From Micropterus salmoides (taxonomy: Eukaryota > Chordata > Actinopteri > Centrarchiformes > Centrarchidae), in the NCBI RefSeq assembly GCF_014851395.1, contig NW_024040040.1, positions 20,124,000-20,187,999 of the forward strand: a stretch of 64,000 bases of DNA. Direction: 5' to 3'. Shown here piece after piece: positions 1-13,759 of this stretch (position 1 is the stretch's first letter; every line of letters starts with the position of its first letter). Below the pieces are notes generated by a model. That model did no database searches. It was not told where the DNA came from and saw nothing but the letters and a program-made list of their open reading frames with translations. The position numbers and the translations under genes were made by a program.

Positions 1-1640
1 TATGCCTGATACAGATCAATGCATCCAGTAAAGCTCTTAAAAATATTGTCACAGCTTGTATAAATGAGAAACTTTCTTGACAACACACACTTGTTAATGA
101 ATAAATCATACCATTAATGACTGGAAGTTTGTTTTTCTTGTGTGCATTTTTTTTCTTCTTGTGGCTGATGAACCCTGGAATGGGGCACTGGCCATCTGCG
201 GTCTGGTGTGTGTGTGTCTCTGTGTGTGTGTTTGTGAGCTGTGGTCCAGCGTCCACAGGGGAGACTCGGCTGCTGCCCCACTTTTCTCGCTCTCATGTCG
301 GACCGGGACCATCTGACGGGGCTAAAGACCAGTGTCACATGTCTATATTTGGCCGCCGTCGCCGCCGCTGCCAGAGCTCAGCACTGCAGTTGTTTTCCAA
401 AATGCGCGGGGCAATCGATGATAATGAGGAAGGACATTTTAATTAGGACTGTCGCAACCTGGGGACGACATGCGGGCTCGCTCAGCGGGGGGTGAGAGAG
501 AGGACAGGAGGGGGGTCTGGTCACCATCACACCTCCTTCTGGGAGTTTGACTGGTGAAAGTCTCGCTGCATTTTTAGGAGGAAATCAAATCAAATCTGCA
601 GTGCGGTTGCAAACATAGTTTAGATAAATAAATTTGAATGTTAACACAAAGCTGTCAGAATAGTGGACTTGATAGCACCCTGCTCAAACCAAAATGAGGT
701 GAAGCTGCTATCTTTTCCAGGAAAAAAACAACAGACTGACCTGACTGGACAGATTTTAGACAGTCTTTGGTGAGAAGAGACACTCAGGACGAAGTCAAGC
801 TGTGATGATTTTCATGGAGTTACCACAATTATCAGTTTCCGACTTGTGAATACCATTTACCACAATTTTGCACTATAATATGGAGCAACTCTGGCTGCTT
901 CATCCAACCGTCATTCAAGGGAATCAAACCTAAATCCATACTGAAGTCTTTGCCACAGTGTTATATTGCCAAATGTCATAAGACTAACTTTGTATCATGT
1001 ACAACTGATGTGAAGGCTTGCAAGTTGTGCACCTGGGCATCTTTACCATCTCTCAATTCCATCCTATATGGCATGAGCGGACCCATATCACATTAGATTG
1101 AACTACGAACAACATAACAAAGAAGAAACCAAAACATTTTTGACCAATTAAGATTTCTAATTGGTATTGAAGGCTAATTTTGTGCACTTACTGAATATCC
1201 TATCCTGTAACATTTAATTTGACTGTAGCTAACCTACTGAACCTTGATATTGTCATGCAAACAAGGAAAGCTATTACATCGGATAAACAAGGATGAGTTT
1301 ATGTTGCTGGAAACTGCAGGAAGAAGTAGTTTTCCAAATAATTTGTTATAGAAGATGTTTCTCAATCATGTTCCACCTCGGGCTAGCATTATATTTCTAT
1401 TAAAGTACACGTAAATATCAGTGTAAGTCTTTGCAGAGAAGGGTTGACAAAGATCTAAATAATGTCTTGTTTGGCTGAGAACAGGCTGATCAAACTTCCC
1501 TGGACGGTGGGTTCAAAATGGAAAAGAAAAAAATTATCCACAATCCGTAACAGTATAGAAGAGACAGCTAATGCTCTTTTATTTTACTTATGTGTTTATA
1601 TAGAATTTATAGAGTTTATGTACATGTTTATATTTCACAC
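1..1640. other. Non-coding DNA, no gene seen
   Basis: No splice-bounded open frame or known repeat apart from an interrupted GT run near 206-235. The part from about 340 to 500 is G+C-rich (GCCGCC triplets, then TTTAATTAGG) and could be a small regulatory block. The rest is AT-rich and featureless to me. Confidence 0.5.
206..235. repeat. Interrupted (GT)n microsatellite
   Basis: Alternating GT dinucleotides broken by CTC and TTT interruptions. The short frames across it are low-complexity artefacts. Confidence 0.8.
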
Positions 1641-1704
1641 TTGCTTTGGCAATGTAAATGTCTGTTTCCCATGCCAATAAAGCCCCACTGAATTGAACTG
1701 AATT
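1641..1704 (+). mobile_element. LINE 3' tail remnant
   Basis: The segment carries the fish LINE tail signature: CCATGCCAATAAAGCCCC followed by degenerate TTGAA units (TGAATTGAACTGAATT). Only the extreme 3' end is visible, as expected of a 5'-truncated insertion. The LINE clade is uncertain. Confidence 0.55.
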
Positions 1705-4499
1705 AATGCTAACATCTCTGAATAACGACCATGCACATTGCTGACATGCAGCCTGGTCAACCATCTTCCAGTCTTCAGAATTTCCTGCCATGCCTGCAGG
1801 TTATTGTAAGCTATTTGCAAATTGTGATAAAAAAAAATCAAAAACTCTTCTGTTGCTGTAGCACAGCATGCAATCTGCACGAGACTGTAGAATAGGACCG
1901 AGTTTTGAAAATGAAACTCATTAAACATCTCACATCATTTATGTAGAAAAGAAACAGTAGAAAATTACTAAGAATTTCAAAAATAGGGCTGTTTAAAATT
2001 AAAAATTGATTATGTCATAGGGGATTTACATGATAATATGCATGTATGAGGAAACCCATCTTGCTCTACATTTTTAGGTCTTTTAGTTCATACTCACAGC
2101 CAGAAAAAACACTTCTAATGAGATCAAGAGAGGAGTAAACTTTAACTTTGAGATCACCAGGATCAGAGGCAATCAGCAGCAAGGATCCAACTCTAACAAG
2201 TATCCTTTTGTCTTGAAAATGTTTATGTATATTAGAGACAAGCAAGGACAATGAATCTTTCATGACTGTGAAAAACTGTACTTTATATGTAGTGGCTATA
2301 TATGTGAAGCAGCTGAAAACAATGCAGTAAGCCCGCTGCAGCATTGTTTAATATTCAGCCCACATCCCCAAGCAAAAACTATACAAGGTGTGAGAAGAAA
2401 AGCCCTACAGAATCACACCAAGAAATGCAAAAGTTGGGAATAACTGCATAAATTATCATCTGTGCCAGTAATGAAAGTGGCTTGCCACTGTGTATATGCA
2501 CAAACAAAACCAAAACAACTACAACAACAAATCCACAGCCCGATCTGAACGCTTCTTCACCTTATGAAAAATGAAAACAGGCTGAAAACCTGCAAAAAGC
2601 CAATGGCTAGTGGCGTGCAGCTCGCTAATCAACTAAAGGCAACATCAGAAAGAATAGGTAATTTGAGACACAAAAAGAATAAGTAATTTGTGAGGCACAT
2701 ACCCAAGTGGCCAAATTATTTATGCCTAATGGAACGGGGGGGGGGGTTGCATTCATTTGCAATTACCCGACCTGCTTTATTACCTGTCACTGGAAACACT
2801 TGCTAATGCAGCTGAAAGCCCTGCTCTGCAACGCCTTTGATTCTATCTGAGGTGTGGAGGCACTTCCGGCTGGAAGGAGAGTGTTTCTGTACCTTACCTC
2901 CGGTCTTCAAGCAAAGTTTGTATTTGAACAAACAGATTTCAAAGGTGAAAAAGGAAAATAGTTTCACTATGCTTTCGGATTCTGGTACATGAAACTGCAA
3001 AATTCAGTTTTTAGTATCTTTATTTCCATAATTGACTAATTCTAACCACAACCCTCTTTTAACAAAAACTCCAATCACAGCTGAGCTGATTTAAACAACA
3101 AATTACTGAATACCACTTTATAAACTTCTGCTATTTATTTTCCTCATTCGACCTGTAGCAGCTTTAGCACATACACAATTTTAAGATGTACACCTCAAAT
3201 TGATTTTTCAGGATGTTTGCCATTCTAATATGAATTTTTGCAGTCTTGAATGTTGAATATGGAAACTTTTCTCTGCTGAGATGTACATCTGCAAACGTTG
3301 CTCTTCAAATATATATAATGAGCCTGAGCAGTGGGGCGGCGTTGGCTCAGCGTAGCAGCACTGCGGTTGTGATTGTCTCTTTCCAGTCTGCGTGCCCAGA
3401 GGAGGCTCCCTTAAGAGCAGATCTCCTGTTAAGTATGAGATCCCTGAGAGGAGAAGTGTTTGAAGGACTCTGGTTTCTTTAAATATACCGGGCCGTCTGG
3501 GGAATATAATGGTTTCCATATATAATTAAGAAGACTACGACGTTAGAGGGTTGGTTGTTGGGTGTCTTCTGCTGCACCTTAATGGCTGCAGTGGCTTGGC
3601 GTTCAGCGTGCAGGAAGGAGGTTTATTTAGAAATGCTTACATGGACAACATATACAGTTTAGACTGCATTCCCTCAGAGGATGCTCTTCAATAGAGACAA
3701 AGAACATGGAGTGCAACCACAGAGGAAGCCACAGCTCCTAGATGGATGGGGTTACAACCAACTAATAGGGAAGAATTACAATGGTCGAAAGTCACGGAGA
3801 ACACAGAGAGGTATTGAGCATAAGTCAGAAGAATTTAAGAAAAAATAGATCAGAAAACCAGCACTAAGGCTGATGTGAAATTATGTTGTTTATTTTATAA
3901 GAATAAATTATACAAGGCTCATAATTTTAGTGATTCACAGTAATTTGCACCTTACTGTGTCAAGCGGTACCAACCCTGGTTGGATAGAAGACAATATTTC
4001 TTTAACTTGTTACATTTAAGTCACCTAATCTGATTTTTGATAGAAACAAGATGTTGAGGCAGGAAAAGGCACAGCAAGGGAACAAATGTGGCGAAACATT
4101 TACATGTGGATGTGTGTAAACGTCCTTGGTGGCAAAATGCATTAAAGCTGAAAGTAAAAGCAGTGAATAATAGCAGATTTTTATAGAAAAATACAAGGAA
4201 ATAAACATGGGGGGGTCTTACTGTTATATAGGTGTACTGTTACACAAAGACCTGAAACATAACAAAGTGAAAATGTCCCCTTTACACACTGACCTAATAA
4301 TTGACAGATTCAGCTGAATCACCTCTGATTAAGTCTGATTAGATATTGTTCTTTTAGGCAAAGCCTGCCCATCTGGAAACACAGAACTCCAAGACAAAGC
4401 AAAGAAAAACACACACAAACATCCTTTTCACCCAAATTTACTGTTACAGATAGCTATCAGAGGGAAATATTCTGCACACGGTTCACGTTTCACCACCTG
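1705..4499. other. Non-coding DNA, no gene seen
   Basis: Mostly AT-rich unique sequence. A run of 11 G lies at 2,736-2,746. The stretch 3,310-3,560 is more G+C-rich and non-repetitive, but I see no exon with splice sites. Confidence 0.45.
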
Positions 4500-5170
4500 T
4501 TTCTAGATCACATCTTTGGCTCTTAAAAGCAGCTGCTCGTCACCACTCTCCTGCCCCGAGACTCGTCGTCCGAGTCATCACAGTGTGTAGTCAAACTTTA
4601 GGAGAGCTCCAGGGGTCCATCGGCAGGAAACAAGCGCTAATTGTGCTAATGAGCTTGTTTGGATAAGGCATGATTTCTCCCTCCGTTCCCCCCCAGCGTC
4701 ACAAGCGGCCATCTGACTTCCAGAGACGGCGGGTTAAGTGAGACACACTTGGGATGGACTGGCTCTGATGGCGATGGGCCCTGGTTGAGGTTTGGTGTGC
4801 GGTGGGCCCGCCACATCCATCACCAGTAATAAAGCTCTTTGACACAGAGACCTGCTCTCATCCATCATCGCTCATTTAAGATACAAGTTTGGCTTTGGCG
4901 TGACAGAAGTGAGGGATTATTGCCATTAGAGGCAGATCTTTTGTTTTGATGGCCCCTCTTAATGGGGTTGCATTAAGGGGAAGTCCTAGGGGCCAGTTTT
5001 TGGGTGATTAAGCAAACAACACATTTACAAGTCTCTAATTGAGAGAACAATGCCAGGAACCTACAGAGTGCAGAGCTGTAATGAACTGAGGCTCCCTGAA
5101 CTAGCTGATTAGCTAACGTCGCGACTCGTGAATACGCAACAAAATACTCTCCCACGTCCTCCTGCTGCAG
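4500..5170. promoter_or_regulatory. Candidate regulatory block (CNE-like)
   Basis: A non-repetitive island, more G+C-rich than its flanks, with homeodomain-type cores such as GCTAATTGTGCTAATGAG near 4,635 and CTTAATGGGG near 4,957. There are no long frames and no transposon signatures. This is the look of teleost conserved non-coding elements, but conservation itself was not tested. Confidence 0.3.
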
Positions 5171-5674
5171 AGGAGAGGAGCTCCTTCAGATACAAATGTG
5201 TGGAGCAGACAACGCGAAGCTAAAGTGGAAAACTGCTGGAGATTCCAGTTCAGTAGATTTATTCAAGATGCTGAAAGAGGATGTGTCAACTTGAGTCTAC
5301 TGTGGAATCATGTGTGAATTATGCTATCCTGGATTTAAAGGCATTAAAATATTAGTTTAATTGTGGGAGGATGCAGTATGTTTATATGGGATGTAACTTA
5401 TTTCAAATGATTGAAAATATCTTTCTTCAGTGGTTTCATTTATTTATTCAGCAAAATTCCAAATTCTTCAGTGTTATTGGTGTTTTGAACTGTTTAATAT
5501 AACATGTCCTCATACCTGACGACAAAATATGTCAGCTGTCTGTTTTCCCAACATTATATACATATATGTCCATTGAAAAGTACCCCAAAACAAAATGTAC
5601 GGGCATTGGCAAGTACCAGTACTGCAACAGGCATACCAGACCTTACATATGTGATGTGACCGACAACAGTCGCA

Positions 5675-5830
5675 GTGTGGTTAGGTTTAGGCAACAAAAC
5701 AACTTGGTTAAAATGCACTACGTAAGTAACGTGACTGAAACATTATTTAACTTAAAACGTGCTAACTTTCTTTCACATGGGAATCAAACCCCGGTCTCCT
5801 AAGTTAGCACTGAGTTCACTGGACACATCC
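5675..5830. repeat. Dispersed teleost repeat, SINE-like
   Basis: It starts with GGTTAGGTTTAGGCAACAAA, continues with ACGTAAGTAACGTGACTGAA, and ends with a B-box-like GGAATCAAACCCC. I recognise this combination as a widespread fish interspersed repeat. Class and orientation are uncertain. Flanking sequence from 5,171 to 6,410 shows nothing else. Confidence 0.45.
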
Positions 5831-6410
5831 ATCCACCCCACTGCCCTCCTTATACAGACTTTGTTGCTCTTTATAACACGTCACCTGACTTCTTCTGCTC
5901 ATCTATTGTAACTCATTTTGGTGACATTTTGTTTAGTGAGCAACTCATTTAACTTGTTATGGGAAGGATGTTGAAAATACAAACTCACCAGATGGTAGGC
6001 ATCTTCCACCCTCCACTCAACAATGTGTTTTGCTTATTGTTAATTCATTTGGATGTTTGAGCGTCGCTGTTCAGAGTTTGACACTACTGGCTGTTTTCAT
6101 ATTCACCTGCTGAAGGGGGGAAAGTTTCTCTGTGTCCACCTTAAATCTCAGTTTAAGGTTTGTAGCTACAATCATAATTTTGAACATGCAACTTACACAC
6201 GCGTGATGTCCGAGGGAGTTTTAAATGGTCCTTTTAATATCAACTTTCGTATGTCTCAAAACCGACCTTTTAAACATTATGTAGGGAAGAAATACTTGCG
6301 CTTCCCAGGATGTGTAAAAAATTAAGTGTATTGTTTTTATTTGTATGCCATTTTGCTGCTGATTAATGAAACTGTGTTCATTTTATTCTGTCCTTGACTT
6401 TGTTCACACT

Positions 6411-7095
6411 GAAGTGAAATCAGGTTAGGTGAATGATGTCCCTGCACTGCGATGTCATATTTCAGGTTGTTGTGTGCTGTCTCGTGCCCTAATTAGGGAG
6501 CGTGGAAGAAAAAAAAGAGAGGCAGCCAAATGAAGCAGTAGTCACCTGAGATGAAGGACACATCCTCTGTGCCAGGAGACGCTTCACATTGGATTTTTTA
6601 TTTATATTCCTGCGCCGTGCAATACTCAGGGAGAAAAGAAGTGGGTCAATGAACAGATTTGCAGAAACCAACTTTGAAACATCCGTGTTGTCTGTCTGTC
6701 TCTGGTTAAACATAGTTTTGTATCTGATTCCCCAGTGCCAATTACTCATTAAAAATGTTTAACAACATTTTAATTGAAGAATTAATTACCTTCGGCTGGG
6801 CAAAATCCTCCTAAATTTCATCTGGGGAGTCATCAAATGTGCAGAGGAGCAGCCGTGGATGAAGTGTCAGAGAGTGGGTGGTGGTGGAGGTGGTGGTTGG
6901 CGCGGGAAAATTACATCAGCAAGGAAATGTAGTCCATTGTGAGTCAACGGCGAGACGCACATGATAATTCACGAGTAAACACATCCGTGAGTAAACCACT
7001 ACGATGTTCCTCGCAATGTGTGATTTCATCCCGCAGAACTGTAGCTCTTAAAGTCCCTGCCAAAACAAACACCATTCATAGCCTCTGCATTATTC
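6411..7095. promoter_or_regulatory. Candidate regulatory block (CNE-like)
   Basis: Non-repetitive sequence with a perfect 12-bp palindrome CCCTAATTAGGG at 6,487-6,498 and an AT-rich homeodomain cluster (TTTAATTGAAGAATTAATTA) near 6,770. A GGTGGTGGAGGTGGTGG run lies near 6,879. No exon seen. Conservation untested. Confidence 0.33.
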
Positions 7096-7174
7096 ACAGC
7101 ATTTGACTTAGAAACACAGAAACAAGGATGAGAGGGAAAAAATGTTGCAAGTTAAGAGAACAGGCCTCTTAAAT

Positions 7175-7260
7175 ATACCTTAAAGAGTTGATTCACCCAA
7201 ATTCTTAAAAAAAAAAAAAAAAAAAAAAGCACCTTCTAGAGTGCCCAGATGCGGGTTTTA
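7175..7260. repeat. Fragment of a dispersed teleost repeat with A22 run
   Basis: TTGATTCACCCAAATT followed by 22 A (7,207-7,228) and TAGAGTGCCCAGATG resembles the end of a common fish interspersed element. From 7,261 to 8,049 I see only unique AT-rich DNA. Confidence 0.35.
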
Positions 7261-8049
7261 TGTGCCAACCCTGACTTTTCTGAAGAGGTAAGTGGAAAGA
7301 CTTATAATGTCTAATGTCTTGTAATTCAGTCAGATCAGATCAGACCACTTAAGAACAAACATAACTACAGTGTGGGCTTGCCTTTCTGGATATTTTTTTT
7401 TATTACTTTTAATGTTTTTAACTTTACCTTTATGGCTTTGAATAAGTTAGGATGCCTTAATACATGACTGTCCGACGAGCTGTGTTGTTCGTCAAGTCCA
7501 CTTTCTTCATAACGTTGGCTCAAGGTGGCTCGATACGACGAGATGCAAGAATGGCAATAGTCTCGTATGTGTGTCTGAGTCAAAACACAAACAGATTCTA
7601 CAAACATACTAAATATGAATTAAAGGTTCAAAAAGCTCAACATCAATTCAAACACAACAAAGCATGAATAACAAGAACAAAAATACTTAGCTTATATATT
7701 CCACAAAGAATGTGGGCAGGGGCAGCAAACATGCATTCATGCGTTCATACGATTAGGTGTCTGCATGCATGGACGTACTCATGTGTGTTTGTGGATGTGC
7801 AGGCTAATATGATTACTTCATAGACATTGGCAGATGAGTAGGATAACTTGCGCTTCATACACCTGTACTGATCAAATGAAGATCCTCACCGATCATCTGG
7901 GTTTTCGTTTTACTCAGTTACACTTAATATTTATGTATTAGTGCATGTTATGTAGGTCATACTGTTGTTTCCTATTGTAACTCTACTATTGTTACTAGTC
8001 TATATATGATACCTGCAAGAGGGATACCTTTCTTTCTCCCTTTTTTCTT

Positions 8050-8175
8050 TTAAGGTTTTTCCTTATCTGAGTTGAGGGGCAAAGGATAGAGGGAGTCATG
8101 TTGTAGTGTTGATCTCAAAGCCCTCAGAGACAGATTTGTGATTTTACCCTCTATAAATAAAATTGCCTTGATTGG
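8050..8175 (+). mobile_element. LINE 3' UTR remnant
   Basis: The order of boxes fits the 3' UTR of fish L2/CR1-type LINEs: GGTTTTTCCTTATCTGAGT, then AAAGCCCTCAGAGACA, then CTATAAATAAAATTG. It is a 5'-truncated insertion in plus orientation with no coding part left. Confidence 0.6.
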
Positions 8176-8590
8176 TTACTTCATTTATCAAAACAGGAAA
8201 GGCTTTGTAATTCTATATAAAAAACATAGGTCTCATACTGCTAGGGTTTCTTTAGTTAAGGGATTGTGCTCAATAATGTCACTGCTTAAGCACTGAAAGC
8301 TCATTCTTTAAATGTTTAGATTGACATCAATTTCCCACTAATCAACATCCTTTGTGCTGCTCAGTGCTTTAGCAAAACCAGCCAGGGTAAACCTTCTGAC
8401 TTACACCTCTCCCCCTTCCCTTTGTCTGTCTCCTCTTTCTCTCCTTGCCTCCTATTTAGCCCGTGCATTTGATTAGTTAATCACCCCCCCCCTGCACCCC
8501 TCCTCCCTTCCCCCCGTCCTCAGGTGGAGGCAGAGCGCTCGGGCTTCTCATCCAGCCAAGCTGTTCTTTTGGAAGGGAAAGGAGGCAGCT

Positions 8591-9130
8591 GTGTTTACAG
8601 CCCGGGTCCTGGCGTACATTTAGCAGAATCTATTATTCATATCGCTCAGTATCAGAGCGAGATCTCCAGCCACCTGTCTCGCTGACAAGCTCGCCCCCTT
8701 TTGTGGCGCTTTCCGTTCGGAGCAAATTACGCTCGTCTTGATGAATTGAGTTTTTATGAGCGTTGCTGTAGCGCCTGGGCATCCTCGCACCGAGCCAGGG
8801 ACCATCAGGGGCCTGGGGAGAATTTTCTAGTCAATGGGCAAACGTTTGGAAGAATGTAGATTAAGGAAGGGAAAAGAGTGGAAATCAGTGGTTTTAAACC
8901 TGTCAGTATTTGTTTCCCTTCCTCTCTCTCCCGGTCTTGCATCCTTATTGCTGTTTACCTCTCTCGCCCGGATGCTGGCCCTGATCTGAGATTTGAAGAG
9001 CGAGCAGCAAGAACAAAGGCTTCCTTCAGAATTGGTTTTCTCTGAGACACAGCTACCTGATGAGTCTGCCGGCGAACTATCTCCCTGCTTTGACTCTGTG
9101 TGAACATTTTTAATTAACAGGGAGGTGCGT
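8591..9130. promoter_or_regulatory. Candidate regulatory block (CNE-like)
   Basis: Non-repetitive and relatively G+C-rich, with ATTATTCATATCGCTCAG near 8,631 and TTTTTAATTAACAGGGAGG near 9,107. The ~415 bp before it (8,176-8,590) are C-rich low-complexity DNA. Conservation untested. Confidence 0.3.
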
Positions 9131-9913
9131 TAACTCGATGATAAGCACCCCTGATAAGTTATAACATGATTCATAATTTATAAAGATTTTTGCTTTCATC
9201 TTCACTAGTTTGCATAAAACTAATTACTCCGTAAATGGTATTCATTACAAAATATATTTTTTCTATTTCCACACAGACGCATAAACTGCAGCGCCCAGCT
9301 ACCAAGTGTTGCTCTGGGACTGGTGTGCATGCAGAGAAGAAAGGTAATGATGAGTTGTTAGAGGCGGTGTCAGGGGCAGACCTGCCTGTCTCTGTTTGTA
9401 CTCAACGAGCATGCTTAGATTCATTATTCAAACTGCTACAAAATGCAGCACAGAGTCTGAGTTTACATTTAACCTGCCTAATGCAGGTAAATCAGAGTCA
9501 AAGGCATTTACTTTGACAAATTCAAGAAATGTTTAATATAGTGATTTTAGTGCAAAACCAACAGGAACACACGCATTTAAAAAGCTGTTATCTCTTATAC
9601 AGTCACGAACTGTGAGAATGGCTTGGGCCAGCCCTGGCAGCAAACCCTAATAATGTAGAACAGATACCAGTCAGACAATTTTATATGTAAGGTCGCAAAT
9701 GGCAGTTTTAAAATCATGCTTAATTTAATCCTACCAAGTGGAACTTCCAATGAAATGAAGAAATTTACCTGCAAACTGTTTCCGTCCTCAAACAGGTAGA
9801 CACTGATCAATACGAAAGGAAATGGGAATTGCAGTCTTGTGGCAAATGGTCTGTAACAAGTTAAACTGCCCCTGTGAAAAGAAACAACAGCAAAACAACT
9901 TTGGTTTAGAAGA

Positions 9914-9931
9914 GGGGGGGGGGGGGGGGGG
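9914..9931. repeat. G18 homopolymer
   Basis: Eighteen consecutive G. Proline-rich frames on the other strand across this run are artefacts. The surrounding 9,131-9,980 shows no gene. Confidence 0.9.
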
Positions 9932-9980
9932 AGTAGTAAATGAATGAATAAACATGCTGAAACACAATGCCTGCCTCGCA

Positions 9981-10340
9981 AGTCTGTTTTCAATTCCCAT
10001 TCGATTTAAGTGTCCCTGCAGGAGCTGGTGAGGTTGGGTACGGGGTGAGGTGCAGAGGCATAAATCAAAGCGGTCCAAGGAATAGTAATCCTCGCTGAAC
10101 ATTTTGGACTGATTGATATAAATAACATTGTCCTCGCCATCTGTCCAAAGAGGGACCTTTCCAGTTAGTGTTGAGCGGCAACGGCAGAATAATTAATGAA
10201 TGGTGTCCTTTGTGCCGGTAATAAAGAGGAGACAAATTATGTTATAATCCAACTGCTGCTCGTTTGTCACAGCCAAATAAAATGTCAAATAAAAGTGAGG
10301 GGCCACAGTGTTTGTTTAATGGAGTGCGAGCTACCTGCTC
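9981..10340. promoter_or_regulatory. Candidate regulatory block (CNE-like)
   Basis: Unique sequence with AGAATAATTAATGAATGG near 10,185 and a following GGTAATAAAGAGG. No splice-bounded frame. Conservation untested. Confidence 0.27.
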
Positions 10341-12120
10341 CAGAGTCTGACAGCAGGGTGGGACGGCTGTAAAAAAAAAAGAACAAAAAAAGAAAAGTCT
10401 CTGACTCAAGCATGCAGGAATCCTCAAACTGAATGTGGTGCTGTGTGTTGATTATGTGCTGCACATTTAACAAATGTTCACAAACACTAATGAAGAGTTT
10501 TCTTCCAAAATGACACTGGATGTCCATTTTGAAGTATCATGACCTGAAATTATGATTCATTACTAGTCTAATATAGAATATCCAATCTGCGTGTCTGATT
10601 CTATGATCTCATAAAAAATAAACTGGATAGAATTAAAAGTAGTGGTAACTGTACGCCTAACAGAGGTGTTTGTGAGAATTCTGTTGGACTGTGTAAACCC
10701 TCACCATGTTTGTGTGGTTCTTCGATGCTTCTAAGGCTTTCGATTGAGTCAATCAGGAAAAACTTGTTCATGAAATGGTGTGAGAGAAGTAAATATCAAC
10801 TTCAGAATCCTTATGCATTCATATTCCTAACAGGCCATGCAGTTTAGACGTGTTAGTGGGGTATCTGATTTTTTACATGTCAGCAGTGGAGCCTGCAAAG
10901 TTGTACTTCATGGAAGTTTCTGTTTGACTTGTATATGAAGACTTGTCCAGAAAAGTTAATACAGTATTAGAAGAATAGTAATTTGAAATTGAATCTCATT
11001 ATATGGAGACATTTTGGTGCGATGAGTAAGTAATATTGGTCACAAAATATAAAAGAGACTAACGTTTCACCACTCACTGAATCACCGAACCAAGAGGTGG
11101 ATTTCTTTTTCTAGCGCTGTAGTGTGGTGTCATCTGTATGCGTTACATGAAACATCTGCTCAGGTATTCATAACCTGAGATCAAGGTTGGATTGCTGACA
11201 TTGATCGGCAGAAACACCTAAATTGAATTTGTATCCCTCATCTCAAATCTCTGCAAACTTTACACCGTCATAACCGGAGCCCGAACCTGAATCTTAAGCC
11301 ACTGAGCAAGTGGCTACGTCCAACAAATTATGATTCTTGTCACAAGTGGCTAAACTAAAAGTTTGTTTAACTCTGCAACTGACAAGACTGACTCAGGCCC
11401 TAAGTGGCCTTTATTTTTTCACAAGCAAAAACAGAGACTTCTTCATCTTAATACAAGATGAAAAACTCTGCCAGGCCTTGCTGTATAATGTAACCTACTG
11501 AAGCTTCATGAATTTTCTATAAATGGGTATACGCAACAACTAAAAAAAAGTAAAGTAGATCACAGCATTAACATCAATGAAAGGACTTGCTTCTAAAACA
11601 CGTTGATGAAGTGGAAATCCTGAGAATTTATGAGACTTTCCCCACATCTTTTCAGAAAAAAAGATGATTTCAGGACTTGTAGGTAATATCTATCCTTTCC
11701 TCTCCCACTTAATGACCCCTGCCGCTAATTTAAAGATGTTACCTTTTCATAAAAAAGGATCAGCACGTAAGAGCAATTTCCTCAGCTTGAAAATTTTTTT
11801 TTTAAACTTTAGTTAAATTATTTTGGAACTGGCTTCTTACATTTAGTACTGTCATCCATCGCTGAGTATTTGGTTGAATATGGGCTCAAAACATGAAATC
11901 TAGTTGTTGATGATGACAAACAATATCTATCAACCAAAATTACGTTTGACAATATAAAAATATAGTACTTGTTATCCCTTTAAAATATGATCCTGTTCCT
12001 GTACCCATGTACTTGTCTTTGACCTAAAGCTTTTGAGAATACAACATCACTCGTTATGGTGATGCTCAAGTTAAAAAAAGTTAAGTAGGAAGTGCAAAGT
12101 GAACTTGAACTCTGAGAAAG
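10341..12120. other. Non-coding AT-rich DNA, no gene seen
   Basis: No recognisable repeat family, exon or RNA gene. Frames are short and lack splice context. Confidence 0.5.
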
Positions 12121-12770
12121 TTTCGAGGTGTCCTGGGAGGCAAACAGCGCTGTAAAGGGTGGAGGAGGTGACCTAGACAGGAGCTGAACACTCCACAATA
12201 TCGCCTCCAGGTCCATCAATCACCCTCCAAATTAAAGGCGAGGTGAGGCTTAGGCTTCACCGGCCACATTTGACATCAGTCAAACGTGATGACGGTGATG
12301 AGAACATCACCCAGATCACGAGGATGCTCTGAAGGTACGCTCATTCCGCCCACGTCGCCGTCTCAGCAGGGCCCACATTATCCTTGCCAACAAAAGGAGG
12401 AGCCGCTTTGTGCAATCAGCACCGTTCTGTACATATTAAACAGCGCAACATTCTCAACCCAGGTTCATTTTAATTAGTGGGGAATTTGATCACCGGCGTC
12501 TCCCACAGGCGCTTTTGATGTTAATAAAACAAGCTGTACCTTTGCAAAGCAGTGCTCTCCTTCCAAAGCGGGGGGGGGGGGAGAGAAAAAGTTCCTTCTT
12601 CAAAACTACAGGGAGTTGTCAGAGAAGAGGCTGTGATCCTCTGTCGTGTTGGGAAATGGTGAGTCAGAATGAACAGAGGCCGCTGAGGAGCTCACAGGGA
12701 TTATCAATGTCAGCGAAACACATCACTACCTTATACACGCAGACTGCCTCATAATGAACGGCTGAGGTGT
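12121..12770. promoter_or_regulatory. Candidate regulatory block (CNE-like)
   Basis: Non-repetitive island with TTTTAATTAGTGGGGAATTT near 12,468 and GATGTTAATAAAACAAGC near 12,517, plus a short G run near 12,571. No exon seen. Conservation untested. Confidence 0.3.
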
Positions 12771-13759
12771 TCCCCATTATTGCTCTGACACTGTGGTGTA
12801 TTCACTCAATTGATGTTAATAACAAAAGAATTAGAAGATGAGATTAACCTTAACAGCAAAGGATACTATTTGTCCTGGGGTGAAGGTTTCCAACAGAATT
12901 AAAGGTGTGTTCCATAATGTATTTTGCAGGTGAAAGGTCACTATGTGACGTTCATGATTTAATGCTTTCAAAATCTAGTCTGTTTAAACGCTATTTAAGT
13001 ACAGTGTAAGTGCTGATGCCACATATTTTGAAGGGTGAACATCTGATTTTGGCACAAAACTGAAACCCAGCTTAAAAATATGTTCCCTACAAACTCTAAT
13101 CAGTTTCAATTCAAAGATTACTGTCCAGACACACTTATTTCAAAGTCAACTTCCATTATATCGAGGCAGTGGAGACAGAAATCTCATACGTCAGCACATA
13201 AAAGCACAACTGTCTGCAACCCTGTCTCCTAGCAATTACATTTATATAGTACTCAATGGTTTTCACACTTCTATTTTGAAGAAAAATGTAATCACCTTTC
13301 AATGGGAAGTGTACAAAATGCAGGACTTTGACACAGAGTCAGGGGTTTGTGTCTTATCTCCCATCTGAGGCAAGGTTTAGGCAACAAATTCACTTAGGTT
13401 AAGGTTAGTGAAAGAGTCACTGTGGACTTTTTGTGTAACAAACCAAGACTGTGTATCTTCCCTACCCTTAAGCATGTGCTGTCAGTGACTAAACATTACC
13501 TAACCACAAGAAAGTTTAATAATGTGGCAGTCACTACCAGTCACCTCCAGAGTAACTGTCTATGATTTGGTGTCTGTTCATCCAATAAGTGGATTGCATT
13601 TTGGAACAAACATTCAGCTTCAGAAGCTAATCATATAAATAATTTGATTAATTCAGTTAAGTCTCATATTTTGGAACAAAACTCTTCACCTCTTTAGCAC
13701 ACACTGTAAAGGCCCATAGTGTTATAGCATTTGGTTTTATTTTCCCAATAAATTACGTG
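12771..13759. other. Non-coding DNA with a decayed repeat fragment
   Basis: Within 13,370-13,440 the string AAGGTTTAGGCAACAAATTC followed by AGGTTAAGGTTAG looks like a diverged copy of the same fish repeat seen at 5,675. The rest is unique AT-rich DNA. Confidence 0.35.

Noticed and set aside
9050..9095. Hammerhead-ribozyme-like core (CTGATGA, 3-bp stem, GAAC)
   Set aside because: The conserved GAAA is GAAC here, the stem is only 3 bp and no helix I/III partner with a cleavage triplet is visible.
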